This document shows positions 1 through 8,627 of a stretch of 64,000 nucleotides of DNA, one piece after another. A program made the translations under genes and the position numbers. The stretch's first letter is position 1; the number at the start of each line of letters is the position of its first letter. The notes below the pieces were generated by a model, which did no database searches, was not told the origin of the DNA, and saw only the letters and a list, made by a program, of their open reading frames with translations. This DNA is from Mycobacterium heidelbergense. Its GTDB lineage: Bacteria; Actinomycetota; Actinomycetes; Mycobacteriales; Mycobacteriaceae. The stretch spans positions 744,001 to 808,000 of the forward strand of contig NZ_AP022615.1 of assembly GCF_010730745.1 (NCBI RefSeq), written 5' to 3'.

Positions 1-549
1 TTCGTCAACTGGGAGGGCCGCTACCGCCCGTTCGCGCCCGCGCTGCATGGCACCACGCAGCTGGCCGGCCAGTCGGACCATCGGGTGCTCGACACGCTGG
101 CCGACGAGATGGGCGTCTACCTCGGCGCGACCACCGTCGAGGAGGCCCGCGAGGAGTTTGCCGGGCTGGGCGCCTGGGACGGCGAACGCGCCGCCTCCCC
201 GCGGGTCGCGGCCCAGGCCCGGACAGGACCGGACAAAGGAAAGGCCGTGCTGGCCGGCTGGCGGCTGCTGCTCGACGAGGGCCGAATGCAGGACGGCGAA
301 CCGTATCTGGCCGGAACCGCGCGCAAGCCCGTCGTCCGGCTGTCGGCCGACACCGCCGCCGAAATCGGCGCCGCCGACGGCGATGACGTCACGGTCAGTA
401 CGGAGCGCGGGTCGATCGCCCTGCCGCTGGCCATCACGGACATGCCCGACCGGGTGGTGTGGCTCCCGTTGAACTCGCCGGGTTGCGCGGTGCACCGGAA
501 ATTGGGCGTGACCATCGGCAGCATCGTCAACATCGAGGTACCCACATGA
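1..549 (+). CDS. nuoG: NADH-quinone oxidoreductase subunit G, 3' part
   Basis: C-terminal 182 residues of the large peripheral-arm subunit of complex I (NDH-1), which carries Fe-S clusters in the electron path from NADH to menaquinone. The frame is open from the first base (FVNWEGRYRPF...) and belongs to the degenerate molybdopterin-oxidoreductase fold that ends NuoG; the tail WLPLNSPGCAVHRKLG is typical of actinobacterial NuoG. The N-terminal Fe-S domains lie outside the window. It is followed on the same strand by nuoH to nuoN in canonical order. The stop codon overlaps an ATG (ATGA at 546-549) that opens a small ORF rather than nuoH. Confidence 0.95.
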   Translation, partial: FVNWEGRYRPFAPALHGTTQLAGQSDHRVLDTLADEMGVYLGATTVEEAREEFAGLGAWDGERAASPRVAAQARTGPDKGKAVLAGWRLLLDEGRMQDGEPYLAGTARKPVVRLSADTAAEIGAADGDDVTVSTERGSIALPLAITDMPDRVVWLPLNSPGCAVHRKLGVTIGSIVNIEVPT

Positions 550-656
550 CCCATCCCCGCGAGACCCCTTGCCCCCGCGAGCGTGCGTGTCTGCACGCCG
601 ACACGCCGGTATTGACGTACAATTGCACACCCTCGCGCGATGCGGCGGCATCATGA
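546..656 (+). CDS. small ORF bridging nuoG and nuoH (36 aa, hypothetical)
   Basis: A 36-codon ORF begins at the ATG that overlaps the nuoG stop (ATGA) and ends with a TGA that overlaps the nuoH ATG (ATGA at 653-656). Both junctions are the type used for translational coupling elsewhere in this operon. The product starts MTHPRETPCP, has three cysteines (about residues 9, 15 and 27) and no hydrophobic segment. I do not recognise it. It may be a real peptide, a coupling leader that keeps ribosomes on the message, or chance filling of a 103-nt spacer. No Shine-Dalgarno sequence beyond that of the coupled stop is visible. Confidence 0.35.
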   Translation: MTHPRETPCPRERACLHADTPVLTYNCTPSRDAAAS

Positions 657-1921
657 CCACCCTGACTGCGTTCGGGCACGACACCTGGTGGCTGGTGCTG
701 GGCAAGGCGCTGGCCATCTTCGTCTTCCTGATGCTGACGGTGCTGGTGGCGATCCTCGCCGAACGCAAGCTGCTGGGCCGGATGCAGCTGCGGCCCGGAC
801 CCAACCGGGCGGGCCCGAAGGGCGCCCTGCAGAGCCTGGCCGACGGGATCAAGCTGGCACTCAAGGAGAGCATCACTCCCCGCGGCATCGACCGGTTCGT
901 TTACTTTGCGGCGCCGGTCATTTCGGTGATCCCGGCGTTTACCGCGTTCGCGTTCATCCCGTTCGGCCCGGAGGTGTCGGTGTTCGGCCATCGGACGCAG
1001 CTGCAGCTGACCGACCTTCCCGTCGCCGTGCTGTTCATCCTGGGCCTGTCGGCGATCGGGGTCTACGGCATCGTGCTGGGCGGCTGGGCGTCGGGGTCGA
1101 CCTACCCGCTGCTGGGCGGGGTGCGCTCCACTGCGCAGGTCATCTCCTACGAGGTCGCGATGGGCCTGTCGTTCGCGACCGTGTTCCTCTACGCCGGGTC
1201 CATGTCGACGTCGCAGATCGTGGCCGCGCAGGACCGGGTCTGGTACGTGTTCCTACTGCTGCCGTCGTTCGTGATCTACCTCATCTCGATGGTCGGCGAA
1301 ACCAACAGGGCGCCATTCGATTTGCCCGAGGCCGAGGGTGAGCTGGTCGCGGGGTTCCACACCGAGTACTCGTCGCTGAAGTTCGCGATGTTCATGCTGG
1401 CCGAGTACGTCAACATGACGACGGTGTCGGCGCTGGCGGCCACGATGTTCTTCGGCGGCTGGCATGCGCCGTGGCCGCTGAACATGTGGGCGGCGGCCGA
1501 CACCGGCTGGTGGCCGTTGATCTGGTTCACCGCCAAGGTGTGGACCTTCCTGTTCATCTATTTCTGGCTGCGGGCCACCCTGCCGCGGCTGCGCTACGAC
1601 CAGTTCATGGCGCTGGGCTGGAAGTTGTTGATCCCGGTCGCGCTGGTGTGGGTGATGATCGCGGCGGTCGTCCGCACGCTGCGCAACCAGGGGTACGCGC
1701 ATTGGACCCCGGTTCTGGTGATCAGCAGCATCGTCGTGGCCGCGGCGCTGGTGCTGCTGCTGCGAAGGCCGTTCACCGCACCCGGCATCCGGGCGATGGA
1801 GCGCCAGCTGCGCCGCGACGCCAAACGGACGGCGGGCCCGGAGGGCACCGCGCCGGCATTCCCGACACCGCCGCTGCCGGGGCCGAAGGTCGATGCCAGC
1901 AAGGAGAAAGCGCGTGCCTAA
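653..1921 (+). CDS. nuoH: NADH-quinone oxidoreductase subunit H
   Basis: Membrane subunit that forms much of the quinone-binding pocket at the junction of the two arms of complex I. The 422-residue product has eight or so hydrophobic helices, the conserved loop motif GPNRAGPKGALQSLADGIKL near the N-terminus and the ETNRAPFDLPEAEGELV motif in the middle, both hallmarks of NuoH/ND1. Start: ATG giving MTTLTAFGHDTWW, close to the start of M. tuberculosis NuoH; the frame is open further upstream from a TTG at 569, but the extra residues do not look like NuoH. Its 3' end overlaps nuoI by 8 nt. Confidence 0.96.
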   Translation: MTTLTAFGHDTWWLVLGKALAIFVFLMLTVLVAILAERKLLGRMQLRPGPNRAGPKGALQSLADGIKLALKESITPRGIDRFVYFAAPVISVIPAFTAFAFIPFGPEVSVFGHRTQLQLTDLPVAVLFILGLSAIGVYGIVLGGWASGSTYPLLGGVRSTAQVISYEVAMGLSFATVFLYAGSMSTSQIVAAQDRVWYVFLLLPSFVIYLISMVGETNRAPFDLPEAEGELVAGFHTEYSSLKFAMFMLAEYVNMTTVSALAATMFFGGWHAPWPLNMWAAADTGWWPLIWFTAKVWTFLFIYFWLRATLPRLRYDQFMALGWKLLIPVALVWVMIAAVVRTLRNQGYAHWTPVLVISSIVVAAALVLLLRRPFTAPGIRAMERQLRRDAKRTAGPEGTAPAFPTPPLPGPKVDASKEKARA

Positions 1922-2459
1922 ATTTCTCGATGCCGTAGCAGGTTTCGGCGTGACGCTCGGTTCGATGTTCAAAAAGACCGTCACCGAGGAGTATCCGGAG
2001 AAGCCGGGCCCGGTGGCGCCGCGCTACCACGGCCGTCATCAACTCAACCGGTACCCGGACGGCCTGGAGAAATGCATCGGCTGCGAGTTGTGCGCCTGGG
2101 CCTGCCCGGCCGACGCGATCTACGTCGAGGGCGCCGACAACACCGAGGAGCTGAGGTATTCGCCCGGGGAACGCTACGGCCGGGTGTACCAGATCAACTA
2201 TCTGCGGTGCATCGGCTGCGGCCTGTGCATCGAGGCCTGCCCCACCCGGGCGCTGACGATGACCAACAACTACGAGATGGCCGACGACAACCGCGCCGAC
2301 CTGATCTACGAGAAGGACCGGCTGCTCGCGCCGCTGCTGCAAGACATGCTCGCGCCGCCGCACCCCAGGGCGCCGGGCGCCACCGATAAGGACTACTACC
2401 AGGGCAACGTGACCGCGGACGGGTTGCGGGAATCCGAGCATGCCGGAGACGCGAGGTGA
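1914..2459 (+). CDS. nuoI: NADH-quinone oxidoreductase subunit I
   Basis: Ferredoxin-like subunit carrying the two [4Fe-4S] clusters (N6a/N6b) that pass electrons toward quinone. Two full CxxCxxCxxxC motifs are visible, at residues 54/57/60/64 and 99/102/105/109 of the 181-aa product. Start chosen at a GTG preceded by AAGGAG seven bases upstream, inside the end of nuoH; an ATG at 1893 is in frame but has no comparable ribosome binding site. The stop overlaps the nuoJ GTG (GTGA). Confidence 0.95.
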   Translation: MPKFLDAVAGFGVTLGSMFKKTVTEEYPEKPGPVAPRYHGRHQLNRYPDGLEKCIGCELCAWACPADAIYVEGADNTEELRYSPGERYGRVYQINYLRCIGCGLCIEACPTRALTMTNNYEMADDNRADLIYEKDRLLAPLLQDMLAPPHPRAPGATDKDYYQGNVTADGLRESEHAGDAR

Positions 2460-3244
2460 ACGCCACGCTGGCCTCAAACCTGGCCTCGGAGACCATCGTT
2501 CGCACCTCCACCGGGGAGGCCGTGACGTTCTGGGTGCTCGGGGCGCTGGCGCTGGTCGGCGCGCTCGGGGTGGTGCTGGCGGTCAACGCGGTGTACTCGG
2601 CGATGTTCCTGGCGATGACGATGATCATCCTGGCCGTGTTCTACATGATCCAGGACGCGCTGTTTCTGGGCGTCGTTCAAGTCGTGGTCTACACCGGCGC
2701 GGTGATGATGCTGTTCCTGTTCGTGCTGATGCTGATCGGCGTGGACTCCGCGGAATCGCTGAAGGAGACGCTGCGCGGGCAGCGGGTCGCGGCGGTGGTC
2801 ACCGGCATCGGGTTCGGCATCCTGCTGCTGGCCGGCACCGGCAACGTGGCGACCGGGGGTTTTGTCGGGCTCACCACCGCCAACGCGGACGGCAACGTGG
2901 AAGGCCTGGCGGCGCTGATCTTTTCGCGTTACCTGTGGGCGTTCGAGTTGACCAGCGCGTTGCTGATCACCGCGGCGGTCGGCGCGATGGTGCTGGCGCA
3001 CCGGGAGCGTTTCGAGCGCCGCAAGACGCAGCGGGAACTCTCCGAGGAACGCTTCCGGCCCGGCGGGCACGCCACCCCGCTGCCCAGCCCGGGCGTCTAC
3101 GCGCGGCACAACGCGGTCGACGTGGCCGCGCTGCTGCCCGACGGCTCCTACTCGGAGCTGTCGGTCTCGGCGATACTGCGGACCCGCGGCGCGGACGGTC
3201 TGGAAACGCCCCCCGCGGAAGCCCTCAAGGGAGGTGCGTCATGA
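2456..3244 (+). CDS. nuoJ: NADH-quinone oxidoreductase subunit J
   Basis: Membrane-arm subunit of complex I (ND6 family), 262 aa, with five hydrophobic segments in the first 180 residues and a polar C-terminal tail, which is long in actinobacterial NuoJ. The VVVYTGAVMMLFLFVLMLIG segment is the conserved ND6 helix, with the pi-bulge region. GTG start overlapping the nuoI stop by 4 nt, with GGAG seven bases upstream. Ends in ATGA shared with nuoK. Confidence 0.94.
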   Translation: MNATLASNLASETIVRTSTGEAVTFWVLGALALVGALGVVLAVNAVYSAMFLAMTMIILAVFYMIQDALFLGVVQVVVYTGAVMMLFLFVLMLIGVDSAESLKETLRGQRVAAVVTGIGFGILLLAGTGNVATGGFVGLTTANADGNVEGLAALIFSRYLWAFELTSALLITAAVGAMVLAHRERFERRKTQRELSEERFRPGGHATPLPSPGVYARHNAVDVAALLPDGSYSELSVSAILRTRGADGLETPPAEALKGGAS

Positions 3245-3540
3245 ATCCGGCTAACTACCTTTACCTTTCGGCGCTGCTGTTCACCATCGGGGCCGCGGGC
3301 GTGCTGTTGCGCCGCAACGCCATCGTGATGTTCATGTGCGTCGAGCTGATGCTCAACGCCGTCAACCTGGCCTTCGTCACGTTCGCGCGGATGCACGGCC
3401 ATCTGGACGGACAGATGATCGCGTTCTTCACCATGGTGGTGGCCGCCTGCGAGGTCGTCATCGGCCTGGCCATCATCATGACGATTTTCCGTGCCCGCAA
3501 ATCGGCGTCGGTCGACGACGCGAATCTACTCAAAGGCTGA
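3241..3540 (+). CDS. nuoK: NADH-quinone oxidoreductase subunit K
   Basis: ND4L-family membrane subunit of complex I, 99 aa, three transmembrane helices. Two membrane glutamates of the proton path are present, in the helices MFMCVELMLNAVNL and VVAACEVVIGLAI. Start ATG overlaps the nuoJ stop; AAGGGAGG six bases upstream is one of the strongest ribosome binding sites of the operon. Confidence 0.96.
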   Translation: MNPANYLYLSALLFTIGAAGVLLRRNAIVMFMCVELMLNAVNLAFVTFARMHGHLDGQMIAFFTMVVAACEVVIGLAIIMTIFRARKSASVDDANLLKG

Positions 3541-3551
3541 AGAACGCCACC

Positions 3552-5441
3552 ATGACTCACTACACGTGGCTGCTCGTGGCACTGCCGCTGGCGGGCGCCG
3601 TCGTCCTGCTCTTCGGCGGCAGGCGCACCGACGCGTGGGGGCACCTGCTGGGCTGCGCCACCGCCCTCGCGGCGTTCGGGGTGGGGGCGACGCTGCTCGC
3701 CGACATGCTCGGCCGGGGCGAGGCCGACCGCGCCATCCACCAGAAGCTGTTCACCTGGATCCCCGTCGGCGGGCTCCAGGTCGACCTCGGGCTGCAGATC
3801 GACCAGCTGTCCATGTGTTTCGTGCTGCTGATCACCGGCGTCGGGTCGCTGATCCATATCTATTCGATCGGCTACATGGCCGACGACCCCGATCGCCGCC
3901 GGTTTTTCGGCTACCTCAACCTGTTTTTGGCGTCGATGCTGCTGCTGGTGGTCGCCGACAACTACGTGGTGCTCTACGTCGGCTGGGAAGGCGTCGGCCT
4001 GGCCTCCTACCTGCTGATCGGCTTCTGGTATCACAAGCCGTCGGCGGCCACGGCGGCCAAGAAGGCGTTCGTGATGAACCGGGTCGGCGACGCCGGGCTG
4101 GCCCTGGGCATGTTCCTGATGTTCAGCACCTTCGGAACCCTTTCTTACGCGGGCGTATTCGCCGGGGCGCCGTCGGCGTCGCGTGGTGCGTTGACCGCGA
4201 TGGGGTTGCTGTTGCTGCTGGGCGCGTGCGCCAAGTCCGCGCAGGTCCCGCTGCAGGCCTGGCTGGGTGACGCGATGGAGGGCCCCACCCCGGTGTCCGC
4301 GCTGATCCACGCCGCCACCATGGTGACCGCCGGCGTGTACCTGATCGTGCGGTCCAACCCGCTGTACAACCTGGCGCCCGGCGCGCAGCTGGCCGTGGTC
4401 ATCGTCGGCGCCGTCACCCTGCTGCTCGGGGCGTTCATCGGCTGCGCCAAGGACGACATCAAGCGCGCGCTGGCGGCGTCGACGATGAGCCAGATCGGCT
4501 ACATGGTGCTGGCCGCCGGCCTGGGCCCGGCCGGCTACGCGTTCGCGATCATGCACCTGCTCACCCACGGCTTCTTCAAGGCCGGCCTGTTCCTCGGCTC
4601 CGGCGCGGTGATCCACGCCATGCACGAGGAGCAGGACATGCGCCGCTACGGCGGCCTGCGCGCCGCCCTGCCGGTCACCTTCGCCACGTTCGGACTGGGA
4701 TACCTGGCGATCATCGGCGTGCCGCCGTTCGCGGGCTTCTTCTCCAAGGACGCCATCATCGAGGCGGCGCTGGGCGCCGGCGGCGTCCGGGGCTACGCGC
4801 TGGGCGGGGCCGCGCTGCTGGGCGCCGGCGTCACCGCGTTCTACATGACGCGGGTCATGCTGATGACGTTCTTCGGCGAAAAGCGTTGGGCGCCGGGCAG
4901 TCATCCGCACGAGGCGCCGGCCGTGATGGCGTGGCCGATGATCCTGCTCGCCGTCGGCTCGGTGTTCTCCGGCGGCCTGTTCGCCATCGGCGGCACCCTG
5001 CCGCGCTGGCTCGAACCGGTCGTCGGGGCCCACGAGGAGGTGACCCACGCGGTCCCCGGCTGGGTCAACACCACCCTGGCGCTGGGGGTCGTCGCCGTCG
5101 GCATCGCGGTGGCCTACCGGATGTACGGCGGCAGGGCGGAGATCCCCAGGGTGGCCCCGCTCGCGGTCTCGCCGCTCACGACGGCCGCGCGCAACGACCT
5201 GTACGGCGATGCCTTCAACGAGGAGGTGTTCATGCGCCCCGGCGCGCAACTGACCCAGGCGCTGGTCGAAGTCGACGACGCGGGGGTCGACGGTTCGGTC
5301 AACGCGCTGGCGGCACTGGTAAGCCGCACGTCGAATCGCCTGCGGGGACTGCAAACCGGCTTCGCCCGCAACTACGCCTTGTCCATGCTGGCCGGCGCGG
5401 TCCTGGTCGCCGCCCTGATCCTGGCGGTGCGCGCATGGTGA
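3552..5441 (+). CDS. nuoL: NADH-quinone oxidoreductase subunit L
   Basis: Largest antiporter-like proton-pumping subunit of complex I, with the long lateral helix at its C-terminus. The 629-aa product (633 in M. tuberculosis) is almost wholly hydrophobic, with the Mrp/ND5 motifs WEGVGLASYLLIGFW, the lysine helix around MEGPTPVSALIHAATMVTAGVY and LTHGFFKAGLFLGSG. ATG start 11 nt after nuoK. The 3' end overlaps nuoM by 7 nt. Confidence 0.96.
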   Translation: MTHYTWLLVALPLAGAVVLLFGGRRTDAWGHLLGCATALAAFGVGATLLADMLGRGEADRAIHQKLFTWIPVGGLQVDLGLQIDQLSMCFVLLITGVGSLIHIYSIGYMADDPDRRRFFGYLNLFLASMLLLVVADNYVVLYVGWEGVGLASYLLIGFWYHKPSAATAAKKAFVMNRVGDAGLALGMFLMFSTFGTLSYAGVFAGAPSASRGALTAMGLLLLLGACAKSAQVPLQAWLGDAMEGPTPVSALIHAATMVTAGVYLIVRSNPLYNLAPGAQLAVVIVGAVTLLLGAFIGCAKDDIKRALAASTMSQIGYMVLAAGLGPAGYAFAIMHLLTHGFFKAGLFLGSGAVIHAMHEEQDMRRYGGLRAALPVTFATFGLGYLAIIGVPPFAGFFSKDAIIEAALGAGGVRGYALGGAALLGAGVTAFYMTRVMLMTFFGEKRWAPGSHPHEAPAVMAWPMILLAVGSVFSGGLFAIGGTLPRWLEPVVGAHEEVTHAVPGWVNTTLALGVVAVGIAVAYRMYGGRAEIPRVAPLAVSPLTTAARNDLYGDAFNEEVFMRPGAQLTQALVEVDDAGVDGSVNALAALVSRTSNRLRGLQTGFARNYALSMLAGAVLVAALILAVRAW

Positions 5442-7036
5442 ACGGAACTTTCCTCAACGACGTTCCCTGGTGCAGCGTGCTGTGGCTCGTGCCGCTGGCG
5501 GGCTCCGTGCTGATCATCCTGATGCCCCCGGGTCTGCGTCAACTCGCCAAGTGGACCGGCCTGGTCTTCGGCGCGCTGACGCTGGCGGTGGCGATCGTCA
5601 TCACCGTGGGCTTCAAAACCGGCACGGCCGGCTACCAATTCGTCGAAAGCCACCGATGGATACCGGCGTTGGGGGCGGGCTACTCCCTGGGCGTGGACGG
5701 CATCGCGGTGGTGCTGGTGCTGCTGACCGCGGTGCTGATTCCGCTGCTGCAGGTGGCCGGCTGGAACGATGGTGGCGAGCGCAGCGCCCGCGGCGTGCAC
5801 GCCTACGTCGCCCTGACGTTGGCCATCGAGTCGATGGTGCTGATCTCGCTGGTCGCGCTGGACGTGCTGCTGTTCTACGTGTTCTTCGAGGCCATGCTCA
5901 TCCCGATGTACTTCCTGATCGGCGGCTTCGGTCACGGTCCCGGCAAGTCGCGCGCGGCGGTGAAGTTCTTGCTGTACAACCTGTTCGGCGGTTTGATCAT
6001 GCTGGCGGCGGTGATCGGGCTGTATGTGGTGACCGCGCAACACGGTTCGGGCACGTTCGACTTCCGTGACATCGTCGCCGGCGTCGCCTCCGGCCGGTAC
6101 GGCGCGGACCCCGCGGTGTTCAAGGCGCTGTTCCTGGGCTTCATGTTCGCCTTCGCGATCAAGGCGCCGCTGTGGCCTTTCCACCGCTGGCTGCCCGACG
6201 CCGCGGTGGAGGCCACGCCGGCGACCGCGGTGTTGATGATGGCGGTGATGGACAAGGTCGGCACCTTCGGCATGCTGCGCTACTGCCTGCAGCTGTTTCC
6301 CAGCGCCTCAACGTATTTCCGCCCGCTGATCGTCGTGTTGGCCGTCATCGGGGTGGTCTACGGCGCGATCGTGGCGATCGGCCAGGCCGACATCATGCGC
6401 CTGATCGCCTACACCTCGATCTCCCACTTCGGGTTCATCATCCTGGGCATCTTCGTGATGACCAGCCAGGGACAGAGCGGTTCGACGCTGTACATGCTCA
6501 ACCACGGCCTGTCCACCGCGGCGGTGTTCCTCATCGCGGGCTTCCTGATCTCGCGGCGCGGCAGCCGGGCGATCGCCGACTACGGCGGCGTGCAGAAGGT
6601 GGCGCCCGTCCTGGCGGGCACGTTCCTCGTCTCGGCCATGGCCACCCTGTCGCTGCCCGGCCTGGCGCCGTTCATCAGCGAATTCCTGGTCCTGCTGGGA
6701 ACTTTCAACAGGTACTGGCTGGCGGCGGCGTTCGGCGTCACGGCGCTGGTCCTGTCGGCGATCTACATGTTGTGGCTCTACCAGCGGGTGATGACCGGGC
6801 CGGTGGCCGACGGCAACGAGCGCATCGGCGACCTGCGGGCCCGCGAATTGCTCGTCGTCGCACCGTTGATCGCGCTGCTGATCGGGCTCGGGGTCTATCC
6901 CAAGCCAGTACTGGACCTGATCAATCCGGCCGTCGAGACCACCATGACCACCATCGGCCAGCACGACCCCGCGCCGAGCGTGACGCGTTCGGTTTCGGGT
7001 GGCGCCCCCGCACCAGCCGAAGGACCGCACCGATGA
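5435..7036 (+). CDS. nuoM: NADH-quinone oxidoreductase subunit M
   Basis: Antiporter-like membrane subunit (ND4 family), 533 aa, about 14 transmembrane helices. Characteristic stretches are YVFFEAMLIPMYFLIGGFG (with the conserved membrane glutamate) and the HRWLPDAAVEATPATAVLM helix. The start is an ATG inside the end of nuoL; the next codon but one downstream is a GTG at 5438 that could also serve. The C-terminus has the mycobacterial GQHDPAPSV tail. The stop overlaps the nuoN ATG by 4 nt. Confidence 0.95.
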   Translation: MVNGTFLNDVPWCSVLWLVPLAGSVLIILMPPGLRQLAKWTGLVFGALTLAVAIVITVGFKTGTAGYQFVESHRWIPALGAGYSLGVDGIAVVLVLLTAVLIPLLQVAGWNDGGERSARGVHAYVALTLAIESMVLISLVALDVLLFYVFFEAMLIPMYFLIGGFGHGPGKSRAAVKFLLYNLFGGLIMLAAVIGLYVVTAQHGSGTFDFRDIVAGVASGRYGADPAVFKALFLGFMFAFAIKAPLWPFHRWLPDAAVEATPATAVLMMAVMDKVGTFGMLRYCLQLFPSASTYFRPLIVVLAVIGVVYGAIVAIGQADIMRLIAYTSISHFGFIILGIFVMTSQGQSGSTLYMLNHGLSTAAVFLIAGFLISRRGSRAIADYGGVQKVAPVLAGTFLVSAMATLSLPGLAPFISEFLVLLGTFNRYWLAAAFGVTALVLSAIYMLWLYQRVMTGPVADGNERIGDLRARELLVVAPLIALLIGLGVYPKPVLDLINPAVETTMTTIGQHDPAPSVTRSVSGGAPAPAEGPHR

Positions 7037-8613
7037 CCCTGCCCACCCCCAGCGTCGAGTACTTCCTGCTGTGCCCGATGCTCATCGTCTTCTCGGTCGC
7101 GGTGGCCGGCGTGCTCGCCGAGGCGTTTCTGCCCAGGCGGATTCGCTACGGCAGCCAGGTGACGCTCGCCCTCGGCGGCCTGGTCGCGGCATTCGTGGCG
7201 GTCATCGTGGTGGCCCGTTCGCTCGAGGCGTCCGGCCGCAGTGCGGTGCTGGGCGCGGTGGCCATCGACCGGCCGACGCTGTTTCTGCAGGGCACCGTGC
7301 TGTTGGTCGCGGTGCTGGCGGTCATCTTCATCGCCGAACGGACGCAAGCCAGGACGGAAGGCAAGGTTGCCGTCTCGGCCGGACCCGCCGGCCTGGATTC
7401 CTTCACCCCGCAGGCGTCCGCGGTTCCCGGCAGTGACGCCGAGCGCGAGGCGGAACGGGCCGGCGCCGCGCAGACGGAACTCTTCCCGCTGCTGATGCTG
7501 TCCGTCGGCGGCATGATGGTGTTTCCCGCGTCCAACGACCTGTTGACGATGTTCGTTGCGCTGGAAGTCCTTTCGCTGCCCCTGTACCTGATGTGCGGGC
7601 TGGCCCGTCATCGCCGCCTGCTGTCGCAGGAAGCGGCGATGAAGTACTTCCTGCTGGGCGCGTTCTCGTCGGCGTTCTTCCTCTACGGCGTAGCGCTGCT
7701 CTACGGCGCGACCGGCACGCTCCTTCTGCCCGGGATCCGTGGTGCGCTCGCGGCCCACGGCGACAGCTCGATGGCGTTGATCGGCGTCGCGTTGCTGTCG
7801 GTGGGCCTGCTGTTCAAGGTGGGCGCGGTTCCCTTTCATTCGTGGATTCCCGACGTCTACCAGGGCGCGCCGACCCCGATCACCGGGTTCATGGCGGCGG
7901 CCACCAAGGTGGCGGCGTTCGGCGCGCTGCTGCGGGTGGTCTACGTCGCGCTGCCGCCGCTGCACGACCAGTGGCGTCCGGTGCTGTGGGCGATCTCGAT
8001 CCTGACCATGGCGGTGGGCACCATCACCGCGGTGAACCAGACCGACGTCAAGCGGATGTTGGCCTATTCGTCGGTCGCGCACGTGGGTTTCATCCTCACC
8101 GGCGTGATCGCCGACAATTCGGCGGGCCTGTCGGCGACGTTGTTCTATCTGGTCGCCTACAGCTTCAGCACCGTCGGGGCGTTCGCCATCGTGGGCCTGA
8201 TCCGCAACGCCGACGGCTCGGAAGACGCCACCCTGGCGCACTGGGCGGGGCTGGGTCAGCGCTCACCCATTGTGGGCGTGATGTTTTCGATGTTCCTGTT
8301 GGCCTTCGCCGGCATCCCGCTAACCAGCGGGTTCGTCAGCAAGCTGGCGGTGTTCAAGGCCGCGGCCCAGGGCGGCGCCGCGCCGCTGGTCATCATCGGT
8401 GTGATCGCCAGCGGTGTCGCCGCGTACTTCTACGTGCGCGTCATCGTGTCGATGTTCTTCACCGAGGCCACCGACGACACCCCGCAGGTGGTGGCGCCCG
8501 GCTTCTTGGCCAAGGCCGCGATCGCGGTATGTGCTGCCGTCACAGTGGTTTTGGGTATCTTCCCGCAGCCGCTGCTCGACCTGGCCGATCGCGCGGCCCA
8601 GCTGCTGCACTGA
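7033..8613 (+). CDS. nuoN: NADH-quinone oxidoreductase subunit N
   Basis: Third antiporter-like subunit (ND2 family) and last gene of the nuo operon; 526 aa. The ND2 motifs FHSWIPDVYQGAPTPITGFMA and AYSSVAHVGFILTG are present. A polar loop of about 60 residues (roughly positions 110-150) rich in Glu/Ala interrupts the N-terminal helices, as in other mycobacterial NuoN. ATG start overlaps the nuoM stop. Only 14 bp separate its stop from the stop of the convergent PPE gene, and no clear intrinsic terminator is visible there. Confidence 0.95.
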   Translation: MTLPTPSVEYFLLCPMLIVFSVAVAGVLAEAFLPRRIRYGSQVTLALGGLVAAFVAVIVVARSLEASGRSAVLGAVAIDRPTLFLQGTVLLVAVLAVIFIAERTQARTEGKVAVSAGPAGLDSFTPQASAVPGSDAEREAERAGAAQTELFPLLMLSVGGMMVFPASNDLLTMFVALEVLSLPLYLMCGLARHRRLLSQEAAMKYFLLGAFSSAFFLYGVALLYGATGTLLLPGIRGALAAHGDSSMALIGVALLSVGLLFKVGAVPFHSWIPDVYQGAPTPITGFMAAATKVAAFGALLRVVYVALPPLHDQWRPVLWAISILTMAVGTITAVNQTDVKRMLAYSSVAHVGFILTGVIADNSAGLSATLFYLVAYSFSTVGAFAIVGLIRNADGSEDATLAHWAGLGQRSPIVGVMFSMFLLAFAGIPLTSGFVSKLAVFKAAAQGGAAPLVIIGVIASGVAAYFYVRVIVSMFFTEATDDTPQVVAPGFLAKAAIAVCAAVTVVLGIFPQPLLDLADRAAQLLH

Positions 8614-8627
8614 GCGGCGGCGTCCGG

